Assembly: GCA_963556255.1 (NCBI GenBank)
Contig: OY744616.1
Span: 309,501 to 373,500, forward strand
Source: Allolobophora icterica
Lineage: Eukaryota; Annelida; Clitellata; Crassiclitellata; Lumbricidae
Direction: 5' to 3'
Length of the DNA stretch: 64,000 bases
Position numbers and translations under genes: made by a program. Shown here one piece after another: positions 11,390 to 22,134 of the stretch. Each line of letters starts with the position of its first letter. Positions within the stretch are counted from its first letter, which is position 1. The notes under the pieces are model-generated. The model had not been told where the DNA came from. It saw only the letters and a program-made list of their open reading frames with translations, and did not search any database.

Positions 11390-14300
11390 ATGAGTCAGAG
11401 GGGTGCATCGTTGTGCTGGTGTATATCTGTACGGTTCTATTCACAGCCATCGACCGCACATCGTCAGTGAGAAAGAAGAGAAGGCAGCGAGGGAGACCAT
11501 TTGGTCACCGACCTCATCGGCCGACGCTAAAAAGTCCATAACCCTTCAAAGCCATGGTTGCTTCTCATTTGGGGGGGGGGCTGCGTTCCTTCTTCTGCTT
11601 CATGCCTGGCCGAAGACGACAGTGATGATGATGACGACGACAGTGATGATAATGACGACGATAACAGGGCGAGTTGCAGTAGTCGAAGTGTGAATTGGGG
11701 TAGTATTAGTAGTCATAATTTTATTGTATATTCGTTTATTCCATCAGACAGCAACTGTCAAAACGCAGCTGTTAACAATAAATTGAGATTTACACTGAAG
11801 TAGCAATAGAGAGTAATTATAATGACCTTGTTCTATATCGGAATAGTACACTATTTCGTCTGGATTACCAACAGAGAACTAATTATAATCGAATGAATTC
11901 TACTGCGGCAATACTAATTCAACGCTTAGTAACAATGACTTATATAATATTATAGCAATTACTTTTAACATGCGGATGTAGTTGGGTCATGAGTAGTAAC
12001 AATGATACTAATAAACCGCTTAGTAACAATGGCCTATGTAATTATGGCAATATTGTTTTCAAAATGCGGATATAGTTGGGTCCTAATCTGTATTATATAG
12101 GGCTGTGGGACTGTATGTAGGTCGTTAGTCGTCGATGAAACTTCGTTCGTTCAAATCCTCTTCGTTCATTGTTCTTCTTCTGAGACGAAGCCAGTGTTGT
12201 CTTGTAGGTACTGGATTAGATTTGAATTTGATTAGATTTGATTGGATGAGATTAGGGTGTGAGTGCGAGATCAACTATCAGTGGCTCAGACCTAATATCT
12301 TTTACACTATCTTGAACCCCATGTTATGTCACAGAAAACAACACAATACAACTGTATCTTGAACATAATATTTATCTTCCTTACAGATTGGTTTAGAAGA
12401 AAACAACAGGAAACATTAAGGACCATAAACGGAACGGAAGTTGCTACTTATGGTTATGTTCAGTTATGGTTATGTCATGTTATGGTTATGGTTGTGTTAT
12501 GGGCTATGCCATGTTCTGGTTATGTTATGTTATGGTTATATTATGTTTTGGTTATGTTATGTTATGGTTATGTTATGATATTGTGACATAATCATAACAT
12601 TGTGTCATAACGAGATTGGTTTATTTGACGTGCCTGTGTGTGTGTGTTTATTATGTGTCAGGACATGTCACTTCTTAGCTTAACATACTTAAGAATCTTC
12701 GAAATGAAAGCGTTGTACCTTTGGCTTTCCAACAGATAAAGGTTCATTCTCACTCACCAGAAACGCTGGCCAGGAGGTCTCTCTGCCACTGCATGCTCAG
12801 TCACTTCGCTTAAATCGACACACGCTACCTACATATTTTATTGACTAGCAACCTCGACCTACATAATGTGCAGTGACTTCCTCGTGACAAATGCAGCCAA
12901 GCCACTCTCTGTCGCTCATCTGACGAGGAAGAAATTGTCCACTGCTAATGTTGAAACTGAAAGAAACGCCAAATCACACTGAGGATCGAATTATTCTACA
13001 CTTTTATGTAGAGCGTGGATATAAAAGTCTGTCCATCACGACGACGTGTGTTTGTCATTTGTCGAAGTAACCAGATCTGGTCATCTTTTAGATACTGATG
13101 CTGAGATGTTCGATCACTGAAAAAGAATGAACGACCGAGAGAAGGTAAGATTTATATTCTGACTTCTTCATCAATCTTTGCAAACTCTTCTTATCAATAG
13201 AACGCATGTTCAAACTATTCCTTCTTATTTTGCAAACTGTTCTATGCTTGGAAATAATGTCATCAACGATCCATCTGATACATAGATTGACAGTTACAGA
13301 GAAATATGACCTGTACTCCAACAGTGCATAGGTGCAAAGTGACCTCAGTCGATATGCCAGGTATCCCACACATCATAATCAGATAGGTTGCTCTCCCTCC
13401 AAGACAAGGTGATGTCTAACATTTGGTTAAACAGATCCACACGTGCTCCATAAATCTGCCTCAGTTTATGGGTCGAGGAGGGAATTGACCGTGGGTTATA
13501 ACCGCCAGAAGATGAAGTCTGCCTCGTTTACCCTTGAAATTGTCATTCAGATTCCAAGAAGCGTCCACTTCGACAGGTGACTGTTTTCTAAAAACATTCA
13601 TTGACCATTATATTGACCATATACTGACCATGTAATAACCATGTATTGATGATGTATTAATTCTATATTGACCATGTATTGACCATTTACTGACCATGTA
13701 CATGTAAGTTCCTAACAACCATACATAACTTGTGCGCAAAATCCTCAGATTAGTCAGAATGATTAGGAGCAACGCTTGAACAGCCAACTTCGAATCAGAC
13801 TACGGACCTTGAATCTTGCAGATTGTCCTCAAGAAACCCAATTAAGTCGAGACCTGCAGCGAGCAACTATTAAATTTTGTCTGCGCAATGGCAAGTGTCT
13901 AGATCACACAGAGGATTGAACATTGATCAATGGTGTAAATCAACCACTCAAATCAACCAGACCAGTGATGTCTAACCCCCTTCCCAACTGGAATGGGAGA
14001 ACAAACTCCCTCCCCACTCTGGCCCACTTATATATAAACGGCTCAGAAGTCACTCAGAACTGTAAATTAATTTTTTATACATATCAGACTGTTCTAAATA
14101 TGTTACTTCAAGCGAACCTTGGGTTCGTTGCTCCGAGATAACATGTGTTTTTGATAACATACAATTATACATGATACATAAATTAAATATATAATCGGAA
14201 ATCAACAACCTTCCCCAGTTTATATCGAAAACGTTAACCCCCACCCCACTTCTGGCAACTGTGGGAGATCGTTCTTCACAAGCCCCTCTCCTCATTGGTA

Positions 14301-15810
14301 GACGCCACTAAACCAGACAAATGAGAACAGTTAAAGGCCATCGTGCTCACCAACGCACCCGTTTGCATTTTATTTTCCTTGTACTGACTCTGGGCATTAT
14401 TGGAAGGCCAGCGTCATTTAGCATCCACCCAGACTCTCATGAATATACACAGAACCATTATTGGAATGAACTGTAGGCGAAGGGGAGAATTAAAAAGCAA
14501 CCATCTACCATTTATGCATCACGGCTAGGGGTTGATTTTTGCTTAGGGGTCCAACCCCAACCGTCCCACCGATCCAGTCCTGATCTTTTACAGAAGATAT
14601 TCGTAAATATTGAGCCACTCTCATGGAGGTTGTGTAATCCAAAAAAGAACTCAAATTCAGCTCTATATAGAATGGACTGAATGAAGGGCCTACGGCAACA
14701 GCCAATAGAACCTCGCTCGGCATAATATGCATGACCTGTGAGTCGAATATTACTCGGCCTGTCTGTCCCCAGTCAACGCAGTCGAGTGCATACACACTTT
14801 GCACATGTATAGCCTACACCGGCGCATAATCAGCTTGGGTAGAAGGTGCACTGATTGTGTGCATGCTCAGCCTGGCCTGCAGGCTGTGCAAACTCATAAT
14901 CAAAAGCCCTGTCCTCATACCCACGACCTACGCCCACTCCTAGGTCTCACGCTCACCATGTAGCTCGAGGGTAGGACTATACTGGGTCCACCACAGACCT
15001 CCACATCAACCATCGCAGAGCCTGACAGAACAGAACACTGAACTGTTAGTCACGATTTGTTCATACACAGCATGAAACAACATCCGGTAAGTGAAACACA
15101 GAATCTGATGTCAAAATGAATTAACAATCCATTCAGATCTGAGAAAGTTTGCGCCATCGATTGATCGTTGATTGGTATATAGGCCTATAGTGGCGATTAA
15201 TAGCTGGAGAATTAAGACCTTACCTCAACTATAATACAGTCGCCATGGTGATCTCCGGTGGTTGTAACATATTAAGCTGCAGAAGAATTCTTTTGAAGAC
15301 AGACAGCTATAGGTATGAAATTTTATCGTCTTCAATTGCTTAGCCTTGGCTTATGAGAACCGGAAGTAGTCCTCTTCTACGGCGTCTGATCTCTGCATAT
15401 ACAATACAATGCAACTATGATCTGATAATGCCTCCCCAACAGACAGGGTCACAGGCAGGGTCACAGGCAGGGTCACAGGCAGGGTCACAGACAGGGTCAT
15501 ATACATGGTCACTGGCGTAAACTTGTCCAAAATATTGGGGGGGGGGGTGCATTTGGTTATTCATTCTACACTACAGTAAGATGACTGAGCAGAAGTGGTT
15601 CATTCAACATTGTTGCTCTGGACGCCACTGAAAGAGAGAGAGAGAGGCGCTTCATAAAAGAGAGAGAGACCTCAACGCACGGACTCCAACGATCGATCTT
15701 TGTTTTCTGACATTTGGTCCTCATTTGGAGATTTAGTTGAGAGCTCTGAAGAGGACCTAAGCGGTGAATGACAATCTACGGGCTGCCTATATATACAACA
15801 GTCGCGGATG
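11390..15810. other. Intergenic stretch without supported genes
   Basis: No gene is supportable. Contents are a short G run at about 11570, a TTATGGTTATG-type degenerate tandem at 12445-12600, an ATTGACCATGT tandem at 13600-13700, a CAGGGTCACAGG tandem at 15440-15505, a short G run near 15540 and GAGA tracts near 15634-15670. The longest frames (for example 14505-14804 on the minus strand) have no recognisable domain. Confidence 0.5.
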
Positions 15811-15813
15811 TCG

Positions 15814-15898
15814 CCACGGCTATTAAAGTAGAGGGGGAAGGAAGGTGCTGTTTAATAGAGGTTATCTGGCCCTTCCCCCTCTACTTTAATAGCCGTGG
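15814..15898. repeat. Stem-loop with 28-bp perfect arms beside the Polinton
   Basis: Arms 15814-15841 and 15871-15898 are perfect reverse complements of 28 bases around a 29-base loop, giving an 85-base hairpin. It ends 110 bases before the left Polinton end. Size and shape resemble an inverted-repeat mini-element or a pre-microRNA-like hairpin. Nothing visible shows transcription. Confidence 0.8.
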
Positions 15899-16007
15899 TC
15901 TTAATGCACAAGGCATCAACCGCTTGGCGCAGCAGAATCAAGATCATTACGGTATGTGTTATCAAATTGCATTCTGTAGGCTACGAGGTGCGGGTCATAA
16001 AAGGGGA

Positions 16008-16333
16008 AGTAGATGTTATATAGCGCCTTGAAGCCGCCACCGCCTTTTAAAATAAGGGGACACCACTTTTAAGGCGCCCCAGAAGCCGTGGTGGCTTATA
16101 ATGACATAATTCATATTATGCTACAAAATCTAGACATATCTACGAGACGTTTCTTCGATTTACTAGAGCGTATTTTGTGCGGCGGGAAGCCAGTGCATCC
16201 AAGCCTTCTCGTGACCAACTAGCCTTTATAAACAGATTGGCTTTAAAGCTGTGCCTTTGGATATCATTGCTTGGAACTCCCCAAGCCCTAAGTCTGCCAA
16301 AGAAGCTTTTTAAAATGTAAAGTACCGTTTGCT
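16008..16333 (+). repeat. Polinton left terminal inverted repeat
   Basis: About 326 bases that match the reverse complement of 33356-33682, with scattered mismatches and single-base indels (for example one A in the run near 16313). Similarity stops after TTTGCT at 16333. Such repeats are the presumed integrase-binding and protein-primed replication ends. Confidence 0.93.
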
Positions 16334-16423
16334 GCCGGCCGAGAACCTCCCACGAGGCCGGCCCAAACCGGGTCATTTTTCAATTTAAAAAAATGAACAG
16401 GTTATGGTATACATAAAAATATA

Positions 16424-16699
16424 ATGTTAGGGCAAAACTTTTGCAAGTGGCTCGTTATTGGCAAAACAACCCTCTGCTGTCGTAGGTGCATTGGGGAGTA
16501 TTGTTTCAAACATTTAGCACAGCTGCGAAATGGCTACGAGACCAGACCATGCGCCAAATGTGGAAGGGGTATTAAAAACCATTTGGGTGAGTGTATACGT
16601 TGTGGTTATTACGTCATAAAATCAAGAGTACGACGCTGCGGACTAACCCGTGAATTTGAGAAAGAATGGAAAAGACTATCGAACATATTAGTAGAGTAA
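16424..16699 (+). CDS. Small zinc-ribbon protein, uncharacterised
   Basis: A 91-residue protein starting about 90 bases inside the left inverted repeat and ending 83 bases before the polymerase gene. It has ten cysteines, including C19-C22, C43-C46 and C57-C60. The last two CxxC pairs are separated by ten residues, the spacing of a small zinc ribbon. The tail is basic. I do not recognise a named family. Position at the element end next to the polymerase suggests DNA or RNA binding, perhaps early regulation, but that is inference. An alternative is a chance frame, but the paired cysteines argue for a real gene. Confidence 0.55.
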   Translation: MLGQNFCKWLVIGKTTLCCRRCIGEYCFKHLAQLRNGYETRPCAKCGRGIKNHLGECIRCGYYVIKSRVRRCGLTREFEKEWKRLSNILVE

Positions 16700-16782
16700 C
16701 AAAATTCTCAATTAAAGAAACGATTCTGTTATTGTATTAAGGAAAAAAGTTTGCCACAGTAATATAAGCTAATTTTATAACT

Positions 16783-19700
16783 ATGGCATTGTCCACGAAT
16801 GAAAAAATTGAACAATTGTTGGGTGAGTTTACTGGTCCCCCAGCTCTTCGAGCTGTTCTACAGAATATCTTAGACGAACCAATCCCAGATGCAGTCAAAA
16901 GGCGCTTACTACAGCCACTGCTTCCAAGGCCAATTCCTCCAGCGCGTAAGCACAGAGGGGCAAAACGTAAGGCCCTTCTGGCACAATTCGACCCACTCCT
17001 AATTAAGAAGGATAGAGGTGGGCCACCACCCTTTCTACTACACAAAGAGCTCGCCAATCAGCATCTGAGAGACTTCCGTGCAGAAGTACCTCTTAACCAC
17101 AGGCTGGAAGGAGATGCGTTAGCTTTCTTGAGTGCAATGGAGCACAACATTGAGGCACAACTCAACGAAGAGCTGTTGAAACAAGACGGTCTTAAATACT
17201 CGCAAGTGTTGACAGTTGAGTTGGAAAAGCTGGCACCGACCGTTGATAATGTGTATGGTGGCAACGCGCCCCCAGGCATCATTACCAATACCGCCTACTT
17301 TCGAAGCACAGCAGTGCCAATTACCAATGCAGGTAAAATCCAAGGGGCTATACGGAAGGCCAAGGCCGAAATACTAAAACTCCTCGAGGATTACACCAAT
17401 GAGGGGTCGGGGTGGAGGGTGAGGCGCGTCGTGGCGCTAGACCTAAGTTTTGCAAGATATAAGCCTTTCCGAGGTAAGAGCTACTTTCCCACACCAAAGT
17501 ACATACCCCCTCGCACGGTTATTAATGTCAAGAATGAAGATAACCGATGCTTCGAGTGGGCCATATTAAGCGCTATGTATCCAGTAGATTTTAGACAACA
17601 CCCCTATCGTCCCAGTAAGTATCGTGCCCACCTCCTCGAGCTAAACTTCGACGGTATAGAATTTCCAGTGAAGGTCACAGATATCGACAAGTTTGAGCGT
17701 CAAAACCCAACTATAAGCGTCTCAGTCTTCGGGTGGGATAAAGCTTTATATCCAATTCACATTTCGAACCGGACCAGTGTCCACAATCTTGACCTTCTAC
17801 TACTGGCCGACGACGCAAATGAAAATTTTCATTATGTCTGGATCAAGGATCTAGCCCGCATGCTTTATAAAAACAGCAAATTTCAAGGACGAAAACATCC
17901 ATGTCGTCGTTGCCTACACGTATTCTGTAGACAAGACTTGCTGGATGTCCATATCAAGGATTGTAAGGGCATTAGTCAGAAGCCTCAGCGGATTGAGATG
18001 CCAAAAGAGGATGAAAATATCCTCAAATTCCAGAACCACCACAAACAGATGCAAACCCCATATATCATATACGCAGACTTTGAGGCGTTGAACGTGCCAG
18101 TCCTAAATGCGGCCATGAATCCCAACGAGAGCAACACCAGACAGATAGCTGAGCAGAAACCGTGTAGCTTCTGTTACATAGTGGTTCGATACGATGGCCG
18201 CACCAAGAAACCAGTTTTATATCGTGGAGAGGACGCCGTGCAACAATTCCTACAACGAATACAAGGCGAGCTGGACTCTATCAAACAAAGGCTGGCCACC
18301 CCAGCTAAGATGGTTATGTCAGCAGTTGATCGCCAATCATTCCGCGAAGCTATCGATTGTCACATCTGCGGAAATGCGCTCGAAGAGGATAGAGTTCGCG
18401 ACCACTGTCACATTACCGGTAAGTATCGAGGTGCCGCTCATAACGCCTGCAACCTCAAACTTAGAATATATCCAGATAAGTGTAAGGTACCAGTGGTCTT
18501 CCACAATCTGCGAGGCTACGACAGCCATCTCATCATGCAAGCGATCGGAGGCTGTGAAGCCGCACAGGATGAAAAAACTGAAATTAACTGCATCCCAAAC
18601 AATATGGAGAAATACATGACATTTAACATTGGACAACTGCAGTTCATTGATAGTCTCCAGTTTCTAAACAGCTCGTTGGATAAATTATCAGGAAATCTGT
18701 CGCTTGAGGATCTGAAAGTCACAACGGCGTATATAAAGGAAAATTTCGTACACAATGATGGGACAAAACTAGATCTTTTGAGGCGAAAGGGCGTATATTG
18801 TTACGAGCACATTGACGATTACCACCGCTTCGACGAAGACCGACTTCCACCCAAGGAAGCGTTCTACAGCAAGCTCACACGAGAGAGCATTTCTGACGAG
18901 GATTATCAACACGCACAACGAGTGTGGGACGAGTTTGATTGTAAAACTCTGGGCGATTATCACGACTTGTATCTCCGCACGGATGTACTTCTATTAGCCG
19001 ATGTATTCGAGACCTTCAGATCCACATCGATGAAGCACTACAGTTTAGATCCGGCAAATTACTTCAGCCTGCCAGGAATGGCCTGGGACGCTTTGTTGAA
19101 AAAGACAAAAATCGAGCTCGAACTTTTAACCGATATAGATATGCATTTGTTCGTAGAGAAAGGTCTCCGAGGTGGAATCTCGATGGTATCTAAGCGCTTC
19201 GCAAAAGCCAACAACCCGCAATGCCCCGACTACGATACCACGAAGCCAGACAACTGGATCATGTACCTCGACGCGAATAATCTTTACGGCTGGGCGATGC
19301 AACAGCCACTACCAGTTGGAGGATTTAGCTGGGAAAGTCCTACTCTCGACGAAGTGTTGGAAACTCCAGATGACGCGCCTGAAGGCTTCCTACTTGAAGT
19401 CGATCTCGGGTACCCGGAGCACCTCCACGAATCACATAGCGACTACCCCTTAGCACCGGAGATCCTGACAGTCCAAGAGGAGTGGTTGAGTGACTATCAG
19501 AATGTGCTTATGAACGAGTTGGGAGGCAAGTTCACAAAGCATGTGAAGTTAGTACCAAGCCTACGACCTAAGGAGCGGTATGTGGTCCATCATAGAAATC
19601 TCAAACTCTACCACTCGTTAGGGCTACGAGTTTCTAAAATTCATCGTGTCATTAAGTTTAGACAGGAGGCATGGATGGCTCCATACATCGAGATGAATAC

Positions 19701-20532
19701 GAAATTGAGAGCGAAGGCAACGTCGGAGTTTGAGAAGGATTTCTTCAAACTGGCTAATAATGCGGTCTTTGGAAAGACCATGGAAAATCTTAGAAAAAGA
19801 ATCAGAGTTAACCTGGTACCGACCTCAAAAGTTGACAAACTTCGTAAACTAATTGCCGACCCGGCCTACATATCACACAAAATCTTCAACGACCAACTCG
19901 CCGCGATTCACAGTTTGAAGAACAAGCTCAAGTTAAACAGACCTGTATATGTCGGCCAGGCTGTCCTCGACCTCAGCAAGCATCTGATGTACGACTTCTG
20001 GTACAACGATGTGAAAAACGAGTACGGCAACAATGCCCAACTCTTATACACAGACACTGACAGCCTGTTATTTCAGGTGGAAACTCCGAACGCCTATGCC
20101 GATATGTGGAACAAAAAACACCTATACGACTTTAGTGAGTTTTCTAGAGACAGCCCATACTACGACGTCGAGAACAAGAAAGTCGTGGGCAAGTTCAAGG
20201 ATGAATGTAACGGATTGGCCATCGCCGAATTCGTGGGACTGCGTCCGAAGATGTACTCGATCTTAAAATCGGGCGGTTCAGAGATCAGGAAAGCTGAAGG
20301 CGTTCAGAGAGCAGTTGTGAAGAAGGATCTGCATCACGAGCTATACAAGGAGTGCCTGTTCGAACGAGAAGAGATGCGGCACACACAAGTCGTGATTCGA
20401 AGCCACGACCACCAGATCGGAGTGTACGAGCAGAATAAGATCAGCCTCTCTCCATTAGACACAAAAAAGTGGATCGAGGCCGATGGGATAACAACGCTGG
20501 CATACGGGCACTACAAAATCAACGACGGTTGA
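16783..20532 (+). CDS. POLB: Protein-primed-type DNA polymerase B
   Basis: A 1,249-residue family B polymerase, normal for Polintons. Reading along it: an N-terminal region of about 370 residues without a named domain; a C2H2-like finger (CRRC, then H-x-x-x-x-C) near 377-395; exonuclease motif I YADFEAL near 430; an inserted HNH/endonuclease-VII-like motif CHICG, then RDHCHITGKYRGAAH-x-x-C, near 526-555; Exo II NLRGYDSH near 575; Exo III YLRTDVLLLAD near 730; polymerase motif A YLDANNLYGWAM near 828; motif B NNAVFGKTMENLR near 992; motif C YTDTDS near 1089. The catalytic aspartates of exonuclease and polymerase sites are present, so it looks active. It would replicate the element by protein priming. 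The start ATG at 16783 follows TATAACT. Its last 14 bases overlap the converging integrase frame. Confidence 0.97.
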   Translation: MALSTNEKIEQLLGEFTGPPALRAVLQNILDEPIPDAVKRRLLQPLLPRPIPPARKHRGAKRKALLAQFDPLLIKKDRGGPPPFLLHKELANQHLRDFRAEVPLNHRLEGDALAFLSAMEHNIEAQLNEELLKQDGLKYSQVLTVELEKLAPTVDNVYGGNAPPGIITNTAYFRSTAVPITNAGKIQGAIRKAKAEILKLLEDYTNEGSGWRVRRVVALDLSFARYKPFRGKSYFPTPKYIPPRTVINVKNEDNRCFEWAILSAMYPVDFRQHPYRPSKYRAHLLELNFDGIEFPVKVTDIDKFERQNPTISVSVFGWDKALYPIHISNRTSVHNLDLLLLADDANENFHYVWIKDLARMLYKNSKFQGRKHPCRRCLHVFCRQDLLDVHIKDCKGISQKPQRIEMPKEDENILKFQNHHKQMQTPYIIYADFEALNVPVLNAAMNPNESNTRQIAEQKPCSFCYIVVRYDGRTKKPVLYRGEDAVQQFLQRIQGELDSIKQRLATPAKMVMSAVDRQSFREAIDCHICGNALEEDRVRDHCHITGKYRGAAHNACNLKLRIYPDKCKVPVVFHNLRGYDSHLIMQAIGGCEAAQDEKTEINCIPNNMEKYMTFNIGQLQFIDSLQFLNSSLDKLSGNLSLEDLKVTTAYIKENFVHNDGTKLDLLRRKGVYCYEHIDDYHRFDEDRLPPKEAFYSKLTRESISDEDYQHAQRVWDEFDCKTLGDYHDLYLRTDVLLLADVFETFRSTSMKHYSLDPANYFSLPGMAWDALLKKTKIELELLTDIDMHLFVEKGLRGGISMVSKRFAKANNPQCPDYDTTKPDNWIMYLDANNLYGWAMQQPLPVGGFSWESPTLDEVLETPDDAPEGFLLEVDLGYPEHLHESHSDYPLAPEILTVQEEWLSDYQNVLMNELGGKFTKHVKLVPSLRPKERYVVHHRNLKLYHSLGLRVSKIHRVIKFRQEAWMAPYIEMNTKLRAKATSEFEKDFFKLANNAVFGKTMENLRKRIRVNLVPTSKVDKLRKLIADPAYISHKIFNDQLAAIHSLKNKLKLNRPVYVGQAVLDLSKHLMYDFWYNDVKNEYGNNAQLLYTDTDSLLFQVETPNAYADMWNKKHLYDFSEFSRDSPYYDVENKKVVGKFKDECNGLAIAEFVGLRPKMYSILKSGGSEIRKAEGVQRAVVKKDLHHELYKECLFEREEMRHTQVVIRSHDHQIGVYEQNKISLSPLDTKKWIEADGITTLAYGHYKINDG

Positions 20533-21532
20533 GTATTCTATCGGGGGGTAGCTCAGTGCCCATAGGCACCAGAAGCAGCTCCTCACGTACAAAACCGCGG
20601 CCAGGCCCATCAACTAGATGGTATAAAGCCGGTTTACCAGCCTGCCGAACAACATCCAAAATAGCGTGGATGGTGAGCGACCAGTTAGGATCGGTGGCAC
20701 GTTTGCTTCCACCTTCGAGCTCGCCGGGAGCGTACAAATAGCGGACGAGAACGTCGTGTCCGAGAATAGGCTCATCCATTCCCCACAAACGAGTTTTCAT
20801 TTGTGAATGAGAGGGCTTCTGTGTCACTTTAGCAGCTTTCATCGCTTCAACCGGCTTCATGTCGAGCAAGCGCGTCGGCTCATCGTTTAGTGCAGCTACA
20901 ACTTCGGGCAATCGTCGAACCCATTCCACTGACCGTTCGGATGACCCCCTTGCATCCAGGAGCAATTCCTGAGCGTATTGAGCACCGAAGAGTCGCTCAG
21001 CTAGAGTACGGTTGAAACGTTCAACGATGCCCTGTTGGCGATGATTTGCGGCCTGTCCGCGTCTTACAAGAACGCCGTGCTTCACCAGCAACGGTGTAAA
21101 ATCACCCATAAATTCGCGGCCAGGGTCGACCTGAAGAAGTCGAGGCCAAGTCAATGGACCCCTCTTATAGATCCGGCTTAAAGCGGCGGCGACTTCGGTC
21201 GCACTTTTGTTTATCAACGGTTCAGCTTCTTTGTATCGTGAGGCAACATCAACAACAGTGAGAGCGTATTTATAAGTCTTTCGACCTACTTTATCGTGAG
21301 GTAAAAACAAGAGATCGGCTTGGTGTACGGCGTTTGGTCGATTTTCATCGAACTTTGGACGCGGTATGCGGCGTGGAACGGGAAGATAAATCTGCCACAC
21401 CGCTTGTTTCTTCAGCCAATCACGAGCCTCCGCCTCGGAAACTTTGGCGGCTGAGGCTAATTTCTTCACCGCAGCCTTACCTCGCCAGTAACCTCTAGGG
21501 CTGTAATAGACGGCTGAAAGGTGCTTAGACAT
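20519..21532 (-). CDS. INT: Polinton integrase (RVE, DDE type)
   Basis: A retroviral-type integrase of about 337 residues from the ATG at 21532. Using the longer frame numbered from the ATG at 21586, the catalytic triad is D91 (HQADLLFLP), D154 (LQVDPGREF) and E189 (GIVERFNR), with 34 residues between the last two as in D,D-35-E integrases. A small beta-rich C-terminal part (ILDVVRQAG to FVREELLLVP) is chromo/SH3-like in position. The 18 extra residues from 21586 are hydrophobic and overlap the stop of the upstream gene as TAATG, so 21532 (MSKHLSAVYY) is preferred but not proven. The gene converges on the polymerase gene with a 14-base overlap. It would insert the element and make the short target duplication. 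Confidence 0.93.
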   Translation of the reverse strand: MSKHLSAVYYSPRGYWRGKAAVKKLASAAKVSEAEARDWLKKQAVWQIYLPVPRRIPRPKFDENRPNAVHQADLLFLPHDKVGRKTYKYALTVVDVASRYKEAEPLINKSATEVAAALSRIYKRGPLTWPRLLQVDPGREFMGDFTPLLVKHGVLVRRGQAANHRQQGIVERFNRTLAERLFGAQYAQELLLDARGSSERSVEWVRRLPEVVAALNDEPTRLLDMKPVEAMKAAKVTQKPSHSQMKTRLWGMDEPILGHDVLVRYLYAPGELEGGSKRATDPNWSLTIHAILDVVRQAGKPALYHLVDGPGRGFVREELLLVPMGTELPPDRILNRR

Positions 21533-21585
21533 TTCAGTAATACTATATATTACAAACAGGTAAACACATACACAAATGATTTTCA

Positions 21586-22134
21586 TTAGCGCCGCCGTCC
21601 AACACCCATCCCTAGCCTCGACTTTGCTGACATAATGGCCGATACGAGCCGGGCATCCTTCTTCTCATAATCTGGAGTTTCATCGGTGAGTGCGATCTTC
21701 GACGCGGCTGCAGCGAGGATGTCATCTGCGTGGTTACGCCCTGGGGTATCTTTATGAACTGCGTAAGCCACATCATGGTGGAGGCACGCACGGTCGAGCT
21801 GATTAACACCGTGATAGCGCTGTGACAGCCGTTTATCGAGTTTTGTGAATGGTCCACAGTAAGAGTACTTTCCCGTATTCTGAAAAGAACCTCCCGGATT
21901 CTCTTCCGAAGACATACCGGATGGAAGGCTCATATGCATCTCAGGCAGAGGCAGAACATTAAGAGCGCTATTCAGTAGAGAACCACCAGTCTTTCGCGCT
22001 TTCGAAGGCAAAATCTGGCTCTTCTTTGCACCGCAGACGGCACAGGTTCCCTTCTTGGCTGGCCGACCGTTTCGTAACTCGACGATTGTTTCATTTGAAG
22101 TCTCAGTATGTTTCTTACATCGTAGGCAATACAT
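21586..22134 (-). CDS. Zinc-ribbon / phospholipase-A2-like fusion protein
   Basis: A 182-residue protein from the ATG at 22134; the longer frame to 22152 begins with TTG. The first 38 residues (MYCLRCKKHTE, NGRPAKKGTCAVCG) fit the DUF5679-type zinc ribbon seen in large DNA viruses, with CxxC pairs. After a linker with TGGSLL comes a PLA2-like module: CGPFTKLD as calcium-loop-like segment near residue 93, then LDRACLHHDVAY with the His-Asp catalytic pair at about 120-121. This is the layout of parvovirus-type PLA2 domains. The C-terminus is basic (GVGRRR). Such a domain would act in membrane penetration from a particle. The gene runs opposite to the ATPase, leaving about 38 bases between their start codons for a shared promoter. 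Confidence 0.78.
   Translation of the reverse strand: MYCLRCKKHTETSNETIVELRNGRPAKKGTCAVCGAKKSQILPSKARKTGGSLLNSALNVLPLPEMHMSLPSGMSSEENPGGSFQNTGKYSYCGPFTKLDKRLSQRYHGVNQLDRACLHHDVAYAVHKDTPGRNHADDILAAAASKIALTDETPDYEKKDARLVSAIMSAKSRLGMGVGRRR

Noticed and set aside
14505..14804. 99-residue minus-strand frame
   Set aside because: No recognised domain, no splice context and no supporting motif.
16140..16376. Short frames in the inverted repeats (also 33316-33513)
   Set aside because: The same DNA occurs at both ends as the terminal repeat; frames lack domains.
16737..17343. Minus-strand frames inside the polymerase gene
   Set aside because: Shadows of the polymerase coding sequence with no homology.
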